Positions 35,095-46,488 of a stretch of DNA of 64,000 nt are shown piece after piece. This stretch comes from Limonium bicolor (lineage: Eukaryota > Streptophyta > Magnoliopsida > Caryophyllales > Plumbaginaceae): assembly GCA_023374045.1 (NCBI GenBank), contig CM041779.1, forward strand, positions 295,688,167-295,752,166. Direction: 5' to 3'. The notes below the pieces were generated by a model that did no database searches, was not told the origin of the DNA, and was given only the letters and a program-made list of their open reading frames with translations. The translations under genes were made by a program, and so were the position numbers. The first letter of the stretch is position 1, and each line of letters begins with the position of its first letter.

Positions 35095-35832
35095 TTAAAA
35101 CTGTCTGAAGGTCAAATTCAAACGTCCGGGTTTCATGTGTGTGGCATTGATCACTGCCGACGGTGCGGTATTCAGTTTGATCTTTCTGATGCCATGATAT
35201 AGCATCCTTAACTGCCCACCCATGATTAACACATCTCCCGATTTCAACACTAGCTTCTTTGCGAGATCAGCACGCTTCTGCTCGCCATACACAAACACTG
35301 CGGTATCACCAATGGACCAAGACACCACGGGTACTCCCTTACTTAGAGACTCGGGTGACTCGTCCTTATCTTGGTGTAAACCTAATCGTCCACCTTTCTG
35401 GTAGAAGTTCACAATACACAAATCTGCTTTCACATTTGGAATTGAATCCGTTTCAACTTGTTGAGCAATTCCTACGGCGTGGTTAACGACCGCATGGAAC
35501 TCCTCGGGAATACTTGGTACTGTTGCTCCGTCTTCAGCTCGCACTTCTTGATATGTCTTGGTGTAAGGGTTCCAGTCCTTACCCATGCACATCATCTTCA
35601 ATTGCATTCTTGATCCGTTCGGGTATTCGGGTGTGTAGAAACCTCCAGGTTTTGCTCCTAGTTCATCGCATCATCTGATGATATGGATTTGTGCTTCCGG
35701 TGTCAGGTATCCATTTAAGAGTATCATACCTGGCTGGATAACCTGACATTGCTCCACTGGAAAGTCGGTGATGTTGATGGTGGTTTCTTCAGGGTTTGGT
35801 GTGGGTGGGATTGGATAACATATTGAAGGTTC
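35095..35832 (-). pseudogene. AlkB-like 2-oxoglutarate/Fe(II) dioxygenase in element B
   Basis: AlkB-fold nucleic-acid demethylase. The open part 35607-35095 contains the whole catalytic core: CIVNFYQKGGRLGLHQDKDE (HxD), GDVLIMGGQLRMLYHGI (distal His) and GRLNLTFRQ (both arginines of the RxNxTxR motif that binds 2-oxoglutarate in AlkB). Upstream, VIQPGMILLNGYLTPEAQ and GGFYTPEYPNGSRMQL continue the family match, interrupted by an in-frame TGA at 35671-35673 where element A has an arginine codon; CGA to TGA is the change expected from CpG decay. The proposed acceptor at 35832 (TTAAAG before GAACC) aligns with A's, but B is two bases shorter just after it, which also shifts the frame. Over the 77 residues from CI(I/V)NFY to YHGI, A and B match at 56 positions by my count. 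Confidence 0.87.
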
Positions 35833-35979
35833 CTTTAAGTTTAGAATTATCTAGTTAGGTGACTTTCACACTATACTTTAACTCTTTACTCACATGATAA
35901 CACATTTGGACTCACTAGTACACACATGCATGAAATGCGGTATGCAATCACTTATTACATTCAACAGTTTAGGCGGTAC

Positions 35980-37437
35980 CTGGTCTAGAAGAGGGCCCTG
36001 GCGCCTCAGACCGGTCCACCACATTCAGGGCGGCCTTGCTAGGTCCCGACCCCTTCCCCTTCTGGGAATCAGTGTGTCTCTGATCAGCGGGTGGCTGGTT
36101 AGCCGTCTTCGGGCATCAATAGCTGTTGTGGCCTTACCCTTCCATGCCCTTGGGCGGTTGACTCTACGTTGGGGTTCCGGGTAACACTCGTAGTCACGGT
36201 GACCCCACTTCTCGCAGTAACGACACTGTACGTCGTTTCCCTTGCAGTCCTTGCCGGGGTGGTCTCCGTTGCACCACTTACAGTAATAGTGGCGCTCCGG
36301 TCCAGAGCCCGTGCTAGCTGCTATCACAATACACAATCAATACTTGTTCCACAATTTATCAACATACACTTCAACTTATCACACAGGATTAGATAATTAC
36401 CCTTAGGTAGGTAAGAGCGTAGGGGTTTTGCCGCATAAGCATATGTGAGCTTCAGTGGCTCCTCAGCTGTGGTGGTTTGGGCTTGGACCTTGTCACCCTG
36501 GTGCTGACTCTTCTGGGGCTGGGGATAAGGTTTCTTCTTCTTCTTTCCTCCCCCGTACCCCTGCGGACTCTGGCCCTCGCTCGTGGCCTTGCACTTGTGC
36601 GCATTCTCCTCGTCCCTCAGACGGACGGTGATCTCAACCTTAGCAGCGGCATGATAGCACTCCTGAATTTAGGATGTCAGTCATGCCCCGCAAACATACT
36701 CACAAACTCACATTAATACTCACTTATGGATTACACTTATTCACATCACACTTCATTAAAATTACTTGCAAGGTAGTATACTCAGCTGGCCCCATCCCAT
36801 AGCGAAGACGGTGGCTGAGACCGTTGTAAAAACGGTATACCAGTACCCGGTTCGAGTATCCCAGGTCCGGTAACAGGTGGATAAGGCCGGTGAATGCAGT
36901 GTAGTACTCATCAACCGACACCTTGTCCCCCTGCCTCAGACTATCCAGCTCCAGGCGCTTGGCCTCTTGAACATGCACAGGGTAGTATTTGGCTCGCAGT
37001 AGAGCCGTGTACTCCCTCCATCCAAACTGAGGATCCGCCATCCGGTCCTCTCTCACAAGCTTCCACCAACTCTGTGCCGAACCCTTCAGGTAGTAAGCGG
37101 CAAGACGGACCTTAGCCTCTGCAGGTACAACCAAGGTCTCGTAGGCGGTCTCCAACTCGGAGATGTACGCCTCCAGCTTACGTGGGTCGGTCTCCCCATG
37201 AAATGAAGGGGGTCTAAGTGCCAATGCCTTGACCCAGTTGGTCTCTCGTGGCGGTGGCGGTGGTGGTTGAACTTCGGGGTGTTGCCCCTGCTGAATTGCA
37301 GCTACTAGTTGTGGAACCATTTGGGCTACGGCGGCCGCTACAGCTTCGGCCATGACCTGGGCCGTAGTATTCTCGCCCTGGTCATCCGTATCTCCAGTAC
37401 CGCTTCCGCGGCCCCTACCTCGCGGTCTACCTGACAT
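35980..37437 (-). CDS. Gag of element B, apparently three exons
   Basis: Exon 1 37437-36766 (224 codons from MSGRPRGRGRG) holds the capsid region with YYLKGSAQSWWKLV. Exon 2 36662-36401 begins ECYHAAAKVEITVRL and has a lysine-rich stretch. Exon 3 36320-35980 has the zinc knuckle (CKWCNGDHPGKDC, CRYCEKWGHRDYEC). Introns are 103 bp (CAA|GTAATT ... ATTCAG) and 80 bp (AAGG|GTAATT ... GTGATAG), phases 0 and 1, matching element A. Without splicing Gag would stop soon after exon 1 and lack its nucleocapsid. After the zinc knuckle the frame drifts once (stop near 36025) before the VVDRSEAPGPSSRP end that matches A, so this copy carries at least one indel. Confidence 0.78.
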
Positions 37438-37637
37438 CTGAATTCACATGAACATTATTAGCATTATGCTTACACACTTATCGGTTCCAACGGTTGAAAC
37501 GTTTCCCGACAACAAGGTATCTCCACACTTGGTTAGTGGTTAACCTTTCCATAACTGATCACTTAGGTAACTGTAGTTAGGTTTCCTAACTCGGTATATT
37601 CCTAAGCTCGGTATTCTAGTCATCAGAGCGATACTTC

Positions 37638-37649
37638 GCTCTGATACCA
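37638..37649 (-). other. Primer-binding site of element B
   Basis: TGGTATCAGAGC on the minus strand, next to the 5' LTR; initiator methionine tRNA primer. Confidence 0.93.
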
Positions 37650-37654
37650 CTTTT

Positions 37655-40600
37655 TGTAACACCCCTACATCGTACTTCACAACTAAATGAAATCGCAGCG
37701 GAATAAATAACTAAACAATAACTAACGCTTCGGTGCTACAACGCCGTCAACCACCCACGTGGTTGACAAGGCAGAATAAATACAAGTGTACCGGTCTGAT
37801 GATCAGACTCCCGAGCATAAACTAAACCATAAATACATCATATACAATACCGAGTATTACTTACATTCCTTCACTGTAAACTGTCAATATACCGCCATAG
37901 TAATTTCAACGGAATCAAAATATAATGCCACGGGAGCACAGGCGCATCCCGGGCTCAACATCCAAAATAAACCAACATACAACTGCAGCTAGATCCTACA
38001 GCCACTCTGCCTCCTCGATCCTCATCCTGCAGTAAAAATATGGAGCCCCCGAGGGGGTCAGCAACCCTTGGCTGGTATGGTTAACGCGCAGCCCATCGGC
38101 TACCGGGATACGCGCAACTAATTGTCATGATAACATGGCATTCATTTTATACATAACATAACATAATATGTGGCATAGCATCAATAGTGCATAGCACAAC
38201 ATCACATACACAGTGGATCTTCGTTCCACAACAACAAACCAAGAAGGTTAAACATAAGAGCCTAGAGAATGATTCACTCATGTTAAGCTCGTTACACACA
38301 CTCATTACCGTTCTGTTATTCGAACGAGTAACTTAAGTCACAGATGGTTCGGATATAGTGACCCGAACACACCACACAAACACATGTTCCCACTAAACCG
38401 ATCATAAGTCAGAATAGGTAAGCTTTGGAGGAAGCTAGCGGGAGATCGAACGCCAAATTAAGGAGAACAATCTTAACAACATAAGAGTCGAATCTGATTC
38501 AGATATCTACTCTTAACTTACATGCATGACCGGACAACCGGATTCCTCACTTCCCAGTTAACACTTGTTAGAAGTTCATGGTGGAACTTAACAACCAATA
38601 CACAATAGGTGGTAAGTCATGTTAGACACACACAAGGGAAATGAGTCACATCATAACATCACAATAATATGAACAACTGTAAACTCATTACATGTTTAGA
38701 TCTTATAACGTCATAAACACACAGAAAAACATACAACACACAAGCCGGTGTAAACCGGTAGGCAACAGACTGCAAGAAAACCATACCTTGGTCCTTGCCT
38801 CGATTGATTTCCTCCGTAGGTCACTCCTATACATGATTAATAACGTCGGTTAATTATTTATTTAACTTCAAACTTACTAAATGTTTAACATGATTGTATG
38901 ACATGTTTTTAATGTCTAACTTACCCTAGGTTACCTTCATTATACCCCCTAGGGTTAACTACATAAGTCACATTCTTTTCTGTTTTTTTTTTACAAGTTT
39001 TGGTCCGACCGACCTTACCGACCGAACTTACCCAAGTTCGGTCGATTCCAGAACACATTTCCGTCAAAATTTTCTACTCCGACCGACCGATTGTAAGTTC
39101 GGTCGCATGTTCGGTCCATTCCCGAGAGTTCTTCTCTTTGAAAATTCAGCCCGACCGAACTTGCCAAGTCCGGTCCCATGTCCGGTCGATTCCAGAAACT
39201 TAATTATACACAAAATACAAGCCTGACCGACCTTGCAAGTCCGGTCCCCAAGGTCGGTCCATTCCAGAAGCCAATTCTCGCAGGGTAAACTGGGCTCGAC
39301 CGAACTTGCAAGTTCGGTCGCAAGTTCGGTCTGCTCCAGACCCTTGTTTTCCATTTCTCATTTAACTCCAAACTTCACCCCATATATCCTAGTACACCCT
39401 AACCTCATTTGGGCACTTCAAACACACCTTAAGACATCCTTAAACACTCATAAAACTCATTTCCTAATTCCTTAAACCTTTACTCATTTCTTCCCAAAAT
39501 TCCTAACACTTATGTATTTCCTCCTTAGTCTCAAAGTGGTGTTTCATACCTAAAATGACTACTATCCCAAAATGCTTTCTCCTCACTTCAACATCATCTC
39601 CCAAGCATCATTTCTTACCATCAACTCCTTATGTCATTCTTGAAATCCTTTTTCAAGTTCACACTTTCTCCTTGTTCACCAAAGTTTGCCCAAATCCTAA
39701 CACAAGTCCAAATGACTCTAGTGTATCCCCAAAACATTCCTTGCATTATAAAATCCTCTAGAACATTTCCTAAGCCCTTCTCACATCTTAAAACACCTTA
39801 ATGCATGTTTCTTTCCCAAGGAAGCACTTAACCATTCCAAACATTTCTTAACTCATCAACTTTTTTAAACCTTAGGACTTCTTGTTTGTTACCTAAATTT
39901 TGACATAGGTTCTCCTAGAACATTACTAAACCAAAACATATTGTTTTCACCAACAAACAGCCAAGAACACTAAAAATCCATCAAACACATCTTACACAAA
40001 CTTCACACATATAGCACTACATCACAATATAGTGCATAATTTAAATTGCATGGCACTTAGGCCCTTAAATGACATGGCTCTTAGGCCCTTAAAATGCATA
40101 AATCATAAACACTGAATTTCCACAATATATTTGCCTTTGACCTGCAAATACACTCAACACACATATGCCTTTTACTAAACTCTTAAGAGCATTCTTCTAA
40201 GTCACTTCTCATTGGCTCCTTAGATCATCTTCATAAGAGATACAAGCTCATTTCTCCTAAGACTTGAAACCACATTAGGTTAGCATATTTACCTCTTTTC
40301 CACACAAATTCTTCTTTTTTCCTTATAAAACCGGTAAGGTATTTGATTCCTTGTCAACTACTAAACATTATACAAATCACATAATGAGTATTCAAGCTTT
40401 AAGCTTCATCTCATTGTAAACCCTAGGTTTACATTATTTCAAAAACATTAATGTAGTTGTTTTACCTTGGTCTTTGAAGAGAGTTTGAATATATATCAAG
40501 AGAGGACTCCACCTAGTCCTTGAAAGGTTGGAATGAAGCTAGAACAAAGTCACACAAAGAGCACCATTAATGGGCATTTTTGGTCAAGGTAAAAACATGG

Positions 40601-41586
40601 AGGAAACATGATTTTTCTTTGAGATTCCTTACCTAGAAGCAAAGGAGAGTAATAATATGTAGAAATGTAAGCTCAAGCTCCTTCAATGGTGGAACTCCAT
40701 GGCACCGAAATGGGGCTCTTGAAGTTTTGAGAAGATAGGAATGAAGAGCTTGATGAGAGGAAGAGAATGGTGGTGTTTGTTTTTGATTTGGTTAAGTGAG
40801 TTAGGAATTAAAAGTGGTCAAAGATGGAGTTTGTGTGTTTACTATTACAAATCGTGTATGAAGAGAAGAAGAGAGGTTGAAGAGACTTGGAACCGTGGGA
40901 AATGAAGGAAAAAATGAGAGAATGAGATAAGTGAGTTTGTTTTGCTTTTTAGAAGATATTTATGCTTATAAGTAAAAGTAACTTAAGTAGTCTTCTTATT
41001 TTCTTAACATATTACAAGAGAGTGGTGAGTCACCACACTTAAGAAAACCGGCCCCCAATAGTACTTAGGGGTATATAGTCTTTATTTGTCAATTTAATTA
41101 CTTATACAACATATGTTACAAAATAGCTTATTAAAATCACTATTCATAAAAACAAGGCACATAGAAGTGAAATTTTTGATTTCCCATTGATATAGACTTC
41201 CAAATGTGATACTATATAGTACACATGTTAATTAAAGAGTAATGATGGACATTTAGCCATTCAAAACTCATTTACAAGACAATTTTTCGAAAATGTGCTT
41301 TAAGACTCCTTAAAGCACATTTTGTGTTTTAACTTGTTTCAAGCTTGGTTTTCTTTGGTAATTGGTTTAATATGTTCATTAATATATAATAAGGTCTTGG
41401 TAAGTTCATTAGGTCTTAACCAAGCTTATCCCAAGCTTAGAGCACATTTTGGCCTTTATTGACCTTAAAGCACATTTTGTGTTTTCTTTTGTTTAAATTT
41501 GTTTACTAATGTTTCTAAGACTCTTTTTAGTCTTAATATACCATATTTAGGTGTTTAAACAATATACTAAGGTTTGGGGTATTTCA
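37655..41586 (-). repeat. 5' LTR of element B (right copy)
   Basis: 3932 bp, nearly identical to 27270-31198; most differences are single-base indels and occasional substitutions. It includes the second copy of the hairpin array. The junction at 41586 returns directly to element A's LTR sequence. Confidence 0.95.
39002..39344. repeat. Hairpin array in 5' LTR of B (five units)
   Basis: Same five units as at 28621-28965. The second unit carries a short CCGA duplication that weakens its stem; the other four keep their pairing. Confidence 0.87.
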
Positions 41587-44500
41587 TAAGCGCAGGTATT
41601 TAATCCACTGGTATAGTAGTGTTTGTATGCGTGGGACATACACTCGTAGTTAGCTCATTCACGCACATAAAATAATACAACATGCACACGAGTAAACAAC
41701 ATTTACAATTATTATCTTGGTCGTTATTTCAAACACAGATAGCACACAAGCCGGTGTAATCCGGTAGAAAACGGTTCAAGAATCCCATACCGTTCACCGT
41801 AGACTGTACTTGTTTAATTCCCGGTCAACGTTGGTCAAACAAAGTCCTAGAATAGGATTAACTGAGAGGGTTTATTTTATTTACCCTTATATATAGTCTT
41901 ATTGATCATTCAACAAATTTCGTATTTGTTTATTTTCATGTGAGGTTTATCTCTTTTAATTACCTCATGCTTTCATGTACAACTTATTTGTTACTCCTTT
42001 TATTTATTTATAAACTTTAATGTACATGTAAGTATTTATTTATTCATGTACTATGTTTGTTGTTTATTTTGATTGTCTAGGTGACATAACAACTTATAAT
42101 TCCTTAACTATATTTATATGTCATACATGGACATAATATTCTTATAGTTTTTATTATACCTCCTTTAACCATATATTATAATTATTGGTTACCTTTAATT
42201 TCCTTATAACTATATTAGTCATAGTTTCATCTTCATAATTCCTTTAATCAAAATCCTTTCTTCTAATTCCTCCAATATCCATATAGGACCTATATTTATT
42301 TAAATCTAAATTCTTACCCTTATTTTCGGTTATTTACAAAACAACCACATTAATTCATAAACTTTATTTTTAAATTCTAATCTCATCATATTATATAGTT
42401 TTAATTCCTTATTTAATTAAATCACAAAACTACCATTAATATTTTGGTATATACTTTTAAATATTGCAACTTTTGAAAATTACAACTTAGCCCCTCCAAT
42501 TCTCGGCCTATATATATATATTTCTTATAATTGCAATTTAGCCACAAAATCTTATAATCTTTACATAATGCCTTATAAACTATAGTTTTAATTTTAATTC
42601 TCCATAAATGCCGAATATATATATATAAATTCTTAAATTACCAAACTAACCCCAAGTAATTCAGCTTTGTCATTTATTTTTCCTTAATTACATTTTTATC
42701 CCAAAACTTTATAATAGTTTCTTAATAACTTATAAACTATAGTCTAAATATTCAATTCCTCAAAATTTCGAAGGTGAACCTAATAAATCTCTTAATTATG
42801 AATTCGCCCACTAATAAGTTCCAAACTTTCATAACAACTTTTATAAATTACATAATAGCCCAAAACTTTATAAAATGTTATTTTAACACTTGTTTAAATT
42901 ATCTAAAATCATAAACTTAATTCCTAACCTTATATTATATTATAATTACACCAAACAGACCCTTAACTCTCGGTTTTCACATTAAACTCACCAAACTTTG
43001 TAAAAATTACATTTAAGCCACATAACTTAATTAATTAGCCATTTAAGCTCTAATAAAATATTTTTAACTCACCAAACTTTATAGTATAAGTTTATATACA
43101 TAAGTAGCTCATAAAAATCTATTTTTCACTTAGACAATTCGGCCATAATTAAATAGCTACCATATAGTATATAAAAGTGGATTTATATATCATAATAATA
43201 TACATAAATTCATATGAGTCATATAACTCATGTAAAAATTATTGTAATGTCTTATATGGATTCTTAGCTCAAAATAAAGTATTTTTGCCCTTGACATTTC
43301 GGCTTGAATTTATATGTAACATAAAAATCTTGTGACACAAATTGTGTCTTAAGGTAAATATTTTCCATATATGTTATAGATTATATTTTTGGCATATAAT
43401 ACCATATAGTTTCGGTTTTAATTAACCTAGGAGATGTACATAATTTTTGTATAATTTTTAGAAGCTTAACAAAGCTTATAACATAAAGATTTACTTAGTA
43501 AACTTACTTCTTAACAAGGTGGTTAAGTGCTTGAACTCTTCTTGAATCTCCAAGCTTTCTCCAATGAAATTTTGATGCTCTACTTCGGTTATATGCAAGT
43601 GGTGAAGGAGTTTAGGAGTTAGATCTTCAATAAAGATCTTAAGTAGATTTGTAAGTAGTTTTACAAGAATTTACCTTAAGCTTTTCTCCTTATAATTTCG
43701 GCTCACTTAAGGTGGATGAAGAACAAGTTTTCCTTCATGAAAATGAAGAGAAAAGAGCCTTAGAAGAGATAGAAATCGGTTACACAATAAAATGTGCTTT
43801 AAGGATTTTCAAGCTTGAAAACTACCTTAAGATAACCTTGAGATGCTCCTTGGTTTAATGTTGGTTTGGACAACCTCCTTGGAACAATAGTTGATTCCTA
43901 AATGCTATGGTGTGCTAGGAAGAGTTTTGCTTCAAGGCTTGACAAGAAATGCTAGGAAATTACCTTAAAGATGAAGATAGAAGTTAAAACTCCATTAATG
44001 GACTTAAGAGCTTCAAAGGAAGAAGATGAAGCAAGAAGAGAGAGGAGAGAGCCTTACCAATTCGTGAATGAAGTGTGCAAGGGGAAGAATGAGACTAAGC
44101 TCACGTAAGAAGAGAATGCAATTTGGAATTTGATTTTTGTTTTGTTAATTTTTAATGTCATTTGACCATTCTTTCCTTTAGTTTATTCCATGAGTTATTG
44201 GCTCAATAAATGCCCCTCTTTCCAGCATGTGTTCGGCCATAATGCAAGACAAGGCAAGGTGGAGGGAAATAATTGTGAGCTAAGAGACAAGGTAAGAAAA
44301 GTAAGGTTTATTCTTTTGATTTTTCAATGTTTGTAACTTGTCTTCTTCTTCCTTGTAGGTGCACGATTTCAAGGGCCAAATGGAGCTCATCAATCGGCAT
44401 TTAGGAGCTAAGAACAAGCTAGGAAGGTCACTTGAAGTTTAAGAAATGAAAAAGGTGGAATCTAGATCTACTTTTTGCCTTTTTCATTTTGTTTTTGTCT

Positions 44501-45410
44501 AGCCACATGGCCTTGTTCCCTTGCATAATTTCGACAGCTTGCTGGTCATATGAGACCTATATTTCTTTGCCATTAAGTATTATAGCACATGGGAAGATGA
44601 GTCACCATGTTTTATGCCTTTTATAAAATTTTAATGTAAGTTTTATACTAGTTTTTGCACATAAAATCGGCCCCTATAGAGCACCTTTTTTGACACTGTC
44701 ATTAATTGATTTAGAGGGTCATTTTAACCCTATTTAAGATTCTTAATTCGTGGCATGTCAAAAACTACAAGGTAATTGCGTAAAACGTGTTTTTGTGACA
44801 CCCGAAGGTGTGTTTTTGTGCTCTAAGGATATTTTGTAAAATAAATTGTCTTTATGAGTTCCAAGTGTTTATAAACACTTATTATAGTAAATAAACATAT
44901 ATTAAGATGTTACATTGAGTTATATGGGGTTACATCAACCCGTGACATAATTTACGGGCCATCGGGACACTCCCGGGCAAAAAGGAGCGCTAAGAAATCC
45001 TCCTGTGGTTTTTGTTGAATTTTGAGAAACCACTTCGTGGGTTCTCTTTAGAATGGTTAATAATGATGTTAGGAACTCTAATAATTAATTTTATAGGAGT
45101 TCGTGCCACCTCGGCACCCCTCCGGGCTTTTCGTGCTTTAAGGGGCGTGCGTGAGCACTCCCGAGCATTTTGCGTTTTTGGCTGAATATAGCCTAGGGAA
45201 TATGTTTATATATTCATATAATGACTGTATGACCATTGGTTTGAGTTTTAGAAGGTCATACAAGGTCATGCTTGATCACATGTTTCTAAGGACTATTTTT
45301 ACGTAACGTTTTCATGCATGGGTTTGCATGCGTACGTGAAATGATTTATATTTGGATTATACTCCATTAAATAATGGTTTTATAATATTAATTAGATTTG
45401 GGGTATTTCA
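41587..45410 (-). repeat. 5' LTR of element A, right-copy segment 2
   Basis: Resumes at the exact base where segment 1 stopped (AAGCGCAGGTATTTAATCC) and runs to GGGGTATTTCA. It aligns with about 16050-19872 of the left LTR. Confidence 0.93.
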
Positions 45411-45883
45411 GTATAGAAGAAAATGGATGTAAGTCTACAAGACGAGAGCATTTGGGTTCAACATTATGTTAAGGTTTGGTTGGGCCCTTTGTTTGATATG
45501 CAGCTCATTGGGCTGTTTGTTTAGTTAAGATTATGTGATATTATTCAAGGTGGGATAGTCCAACTGCACTTGGGCTTAAGGCTAAGCTATAGTTTGATCC
45601 GAAAATAATATATATATATATATGTTAATTAATATTTTTATTTTTTATTGTTAACAAATATATTTTCTGGTTTTGGGTTGGGTCATAGTCATATGGGTTA
45701 AGATCTCTACCCTAACCCAACCACAAAATTAGCTTATTACCCTAACCCAACCCAAAAAATATACGGGTCAATAATCAAGACCTTAACCCGCAAAAGTATG
45801 GGTTGGGTTCGGGTTGGGTTTCGGGTTGGGTCAAAATTGCCAGGTCTAGATATAAGTATAAAGTTGGACGATAAGCTTCCAAT

Positions 45884-46442
45884 TAGGGGTGTTCATAACC
45901 GGTTAATCAGTTTTTCGCGTTAACTGGATTTTTGGTTAGTCAAATTTGATAACTGTAACCGGTTCATTTAGAAGAGGTTATCGGGACCGGCTAATTTTCA
46001 ATTTCAGTGTAATTTTACCGGCTTAACGGTTAACCGAAATGATTTAGATTTATGTATTTTTCTTATAATTAGTAAACAACGTACGATTTTAATGGTTTTG
46101 GTGCGGTATTAAACAGGTTAACCGTCAATTTTGGTAAGATTTTATTGGTTTTAGTATATATCTAACAATTATCTATATAAGTGTACAATTATTTTTGGTA
46201 AATCTGATAACTAACCATATAGTTTTATATTTATACTAAAAAAAATTAGAAAAATTAATAACTGAAAGTGCTTAAACGGTTTGTCCGGTTAACCGGATTC
46301 CTTAAAATCAATAATCGTAACCGGGAAATTAAATGGTTTGGTTAGCCGAACAGTCAAACTACTTCGGTTAACCGGATTTCGATTTCGGTTTCACTAGTTC
46401 CGCTTTCAGTTTGACGGTTCCGAATTTCCGTGAACACCCCTA
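45884..46442. mobile_element. Short hAT-like non-autonomous transposon F
   Basis: 559 bp bounded by a 12-bp terminal inverted repeat, TAGGGGTGTTCA. Eight-base flanks are CTTCCAAT on the left and ATCCCAAT on the right (6 of 8 match, an aged duplication). The inside is dotted with GGTTAACCGG-type motifs in both orientations, the subterminal pattern of hAT MITEs. No coding capacity. Confidence 0.8.
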
Positions 46443-46479
46443 ATCCCAATCACCATATTTCTCAGCATCAAATGGCACC

Positions 46480-46488
46480 TCATATATA
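46480..46488. repeat. 9-bp target site duplication of MULE G (left)
   Basis: TCATATATA; the perfect copy is at 54252-54260. Nine bases is the Mutator-superfamily signature. Confidence 0.92.

Larger units (their letters stand above)
27270..41586 (-). mobile_element. Ty3/gypsy LTR retrotransposon B with an AlkB-like ORF, nested in A
   Basis: 14.3-kb minus-strand element: 5' LTR 37655-41586, PBS 37638-37649, spliced-looking gag, AlkB-like frame, an unbroken 1093-codon pol, PPT, 3' LTR 27270-31198. It is the youngest layer in the stack: it sits inside A's LTR, its LTRs are 3929 and 3932 bp and differ only by scattered small changes, and its pol is intact. Its LTR sequence differs from A's but resembles solo LTR D at the start. 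It shares with A the gag introns, the AlkB-like frame and the second PPT-like tract. Confidence 0.95.
15008..45410 (-). mobile_element. Ty3/gypsy LTR retrotransposon A with an AlkB-like ORF, split by element B
   Basis: Minus-strand element: 5' LTR at the right (26219-27269 plus 41587-45410), PBS at 26202-26213, gag, AlkB-like frame, pol, PPT, 3' LTR at 15008-19872. Without the nested element B it is about 16.1 kb. Integrase lies downstream of RT/RNase H and the tail is chromodomain-like (SLVKVLWSKHD...ATWELEADM), pointing to a chromovirus, possibly the Tekay/Del group. The coding region has many frame breaks. Unusual features: LTRs near 4.87 kb, a gag split by two short introns, and an AlkB-type dioxygenase frame between gag and pol. 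Confidence 0.92.
14152..45848. mobile_element. Non-autonomous hAT-like transposon E, split by elements A and B
   Basis: The left terminus TAGACCTGGAAATTT and the complement of the right terminus, TAGACCTGGCAATTT, form terminal inverted repeats. A perfect 8-bp duplication (GATATAAG) flanks the whole. Without the nested retrotransposons it is about 1.29 kb (14152-15007 and 45417-45848). Both ends carry clustered AACCC/GGGTT motifs, the kind of subterminal repeat that hAT transposases bind. I found no transposase frame, so it would have depended on a related autonomous element. Confidence 0.85.

Noticed and set aside
36025..36336. Zinc-knuckle frame as an independent small gene
   Set aside because: It is gag exon 3 of element B; borders and phase match the preceding exons.
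45608..45624. AT dinucleotide run as a regulatory element
   Set aside because: Simple microsatellite inside hAT element E.
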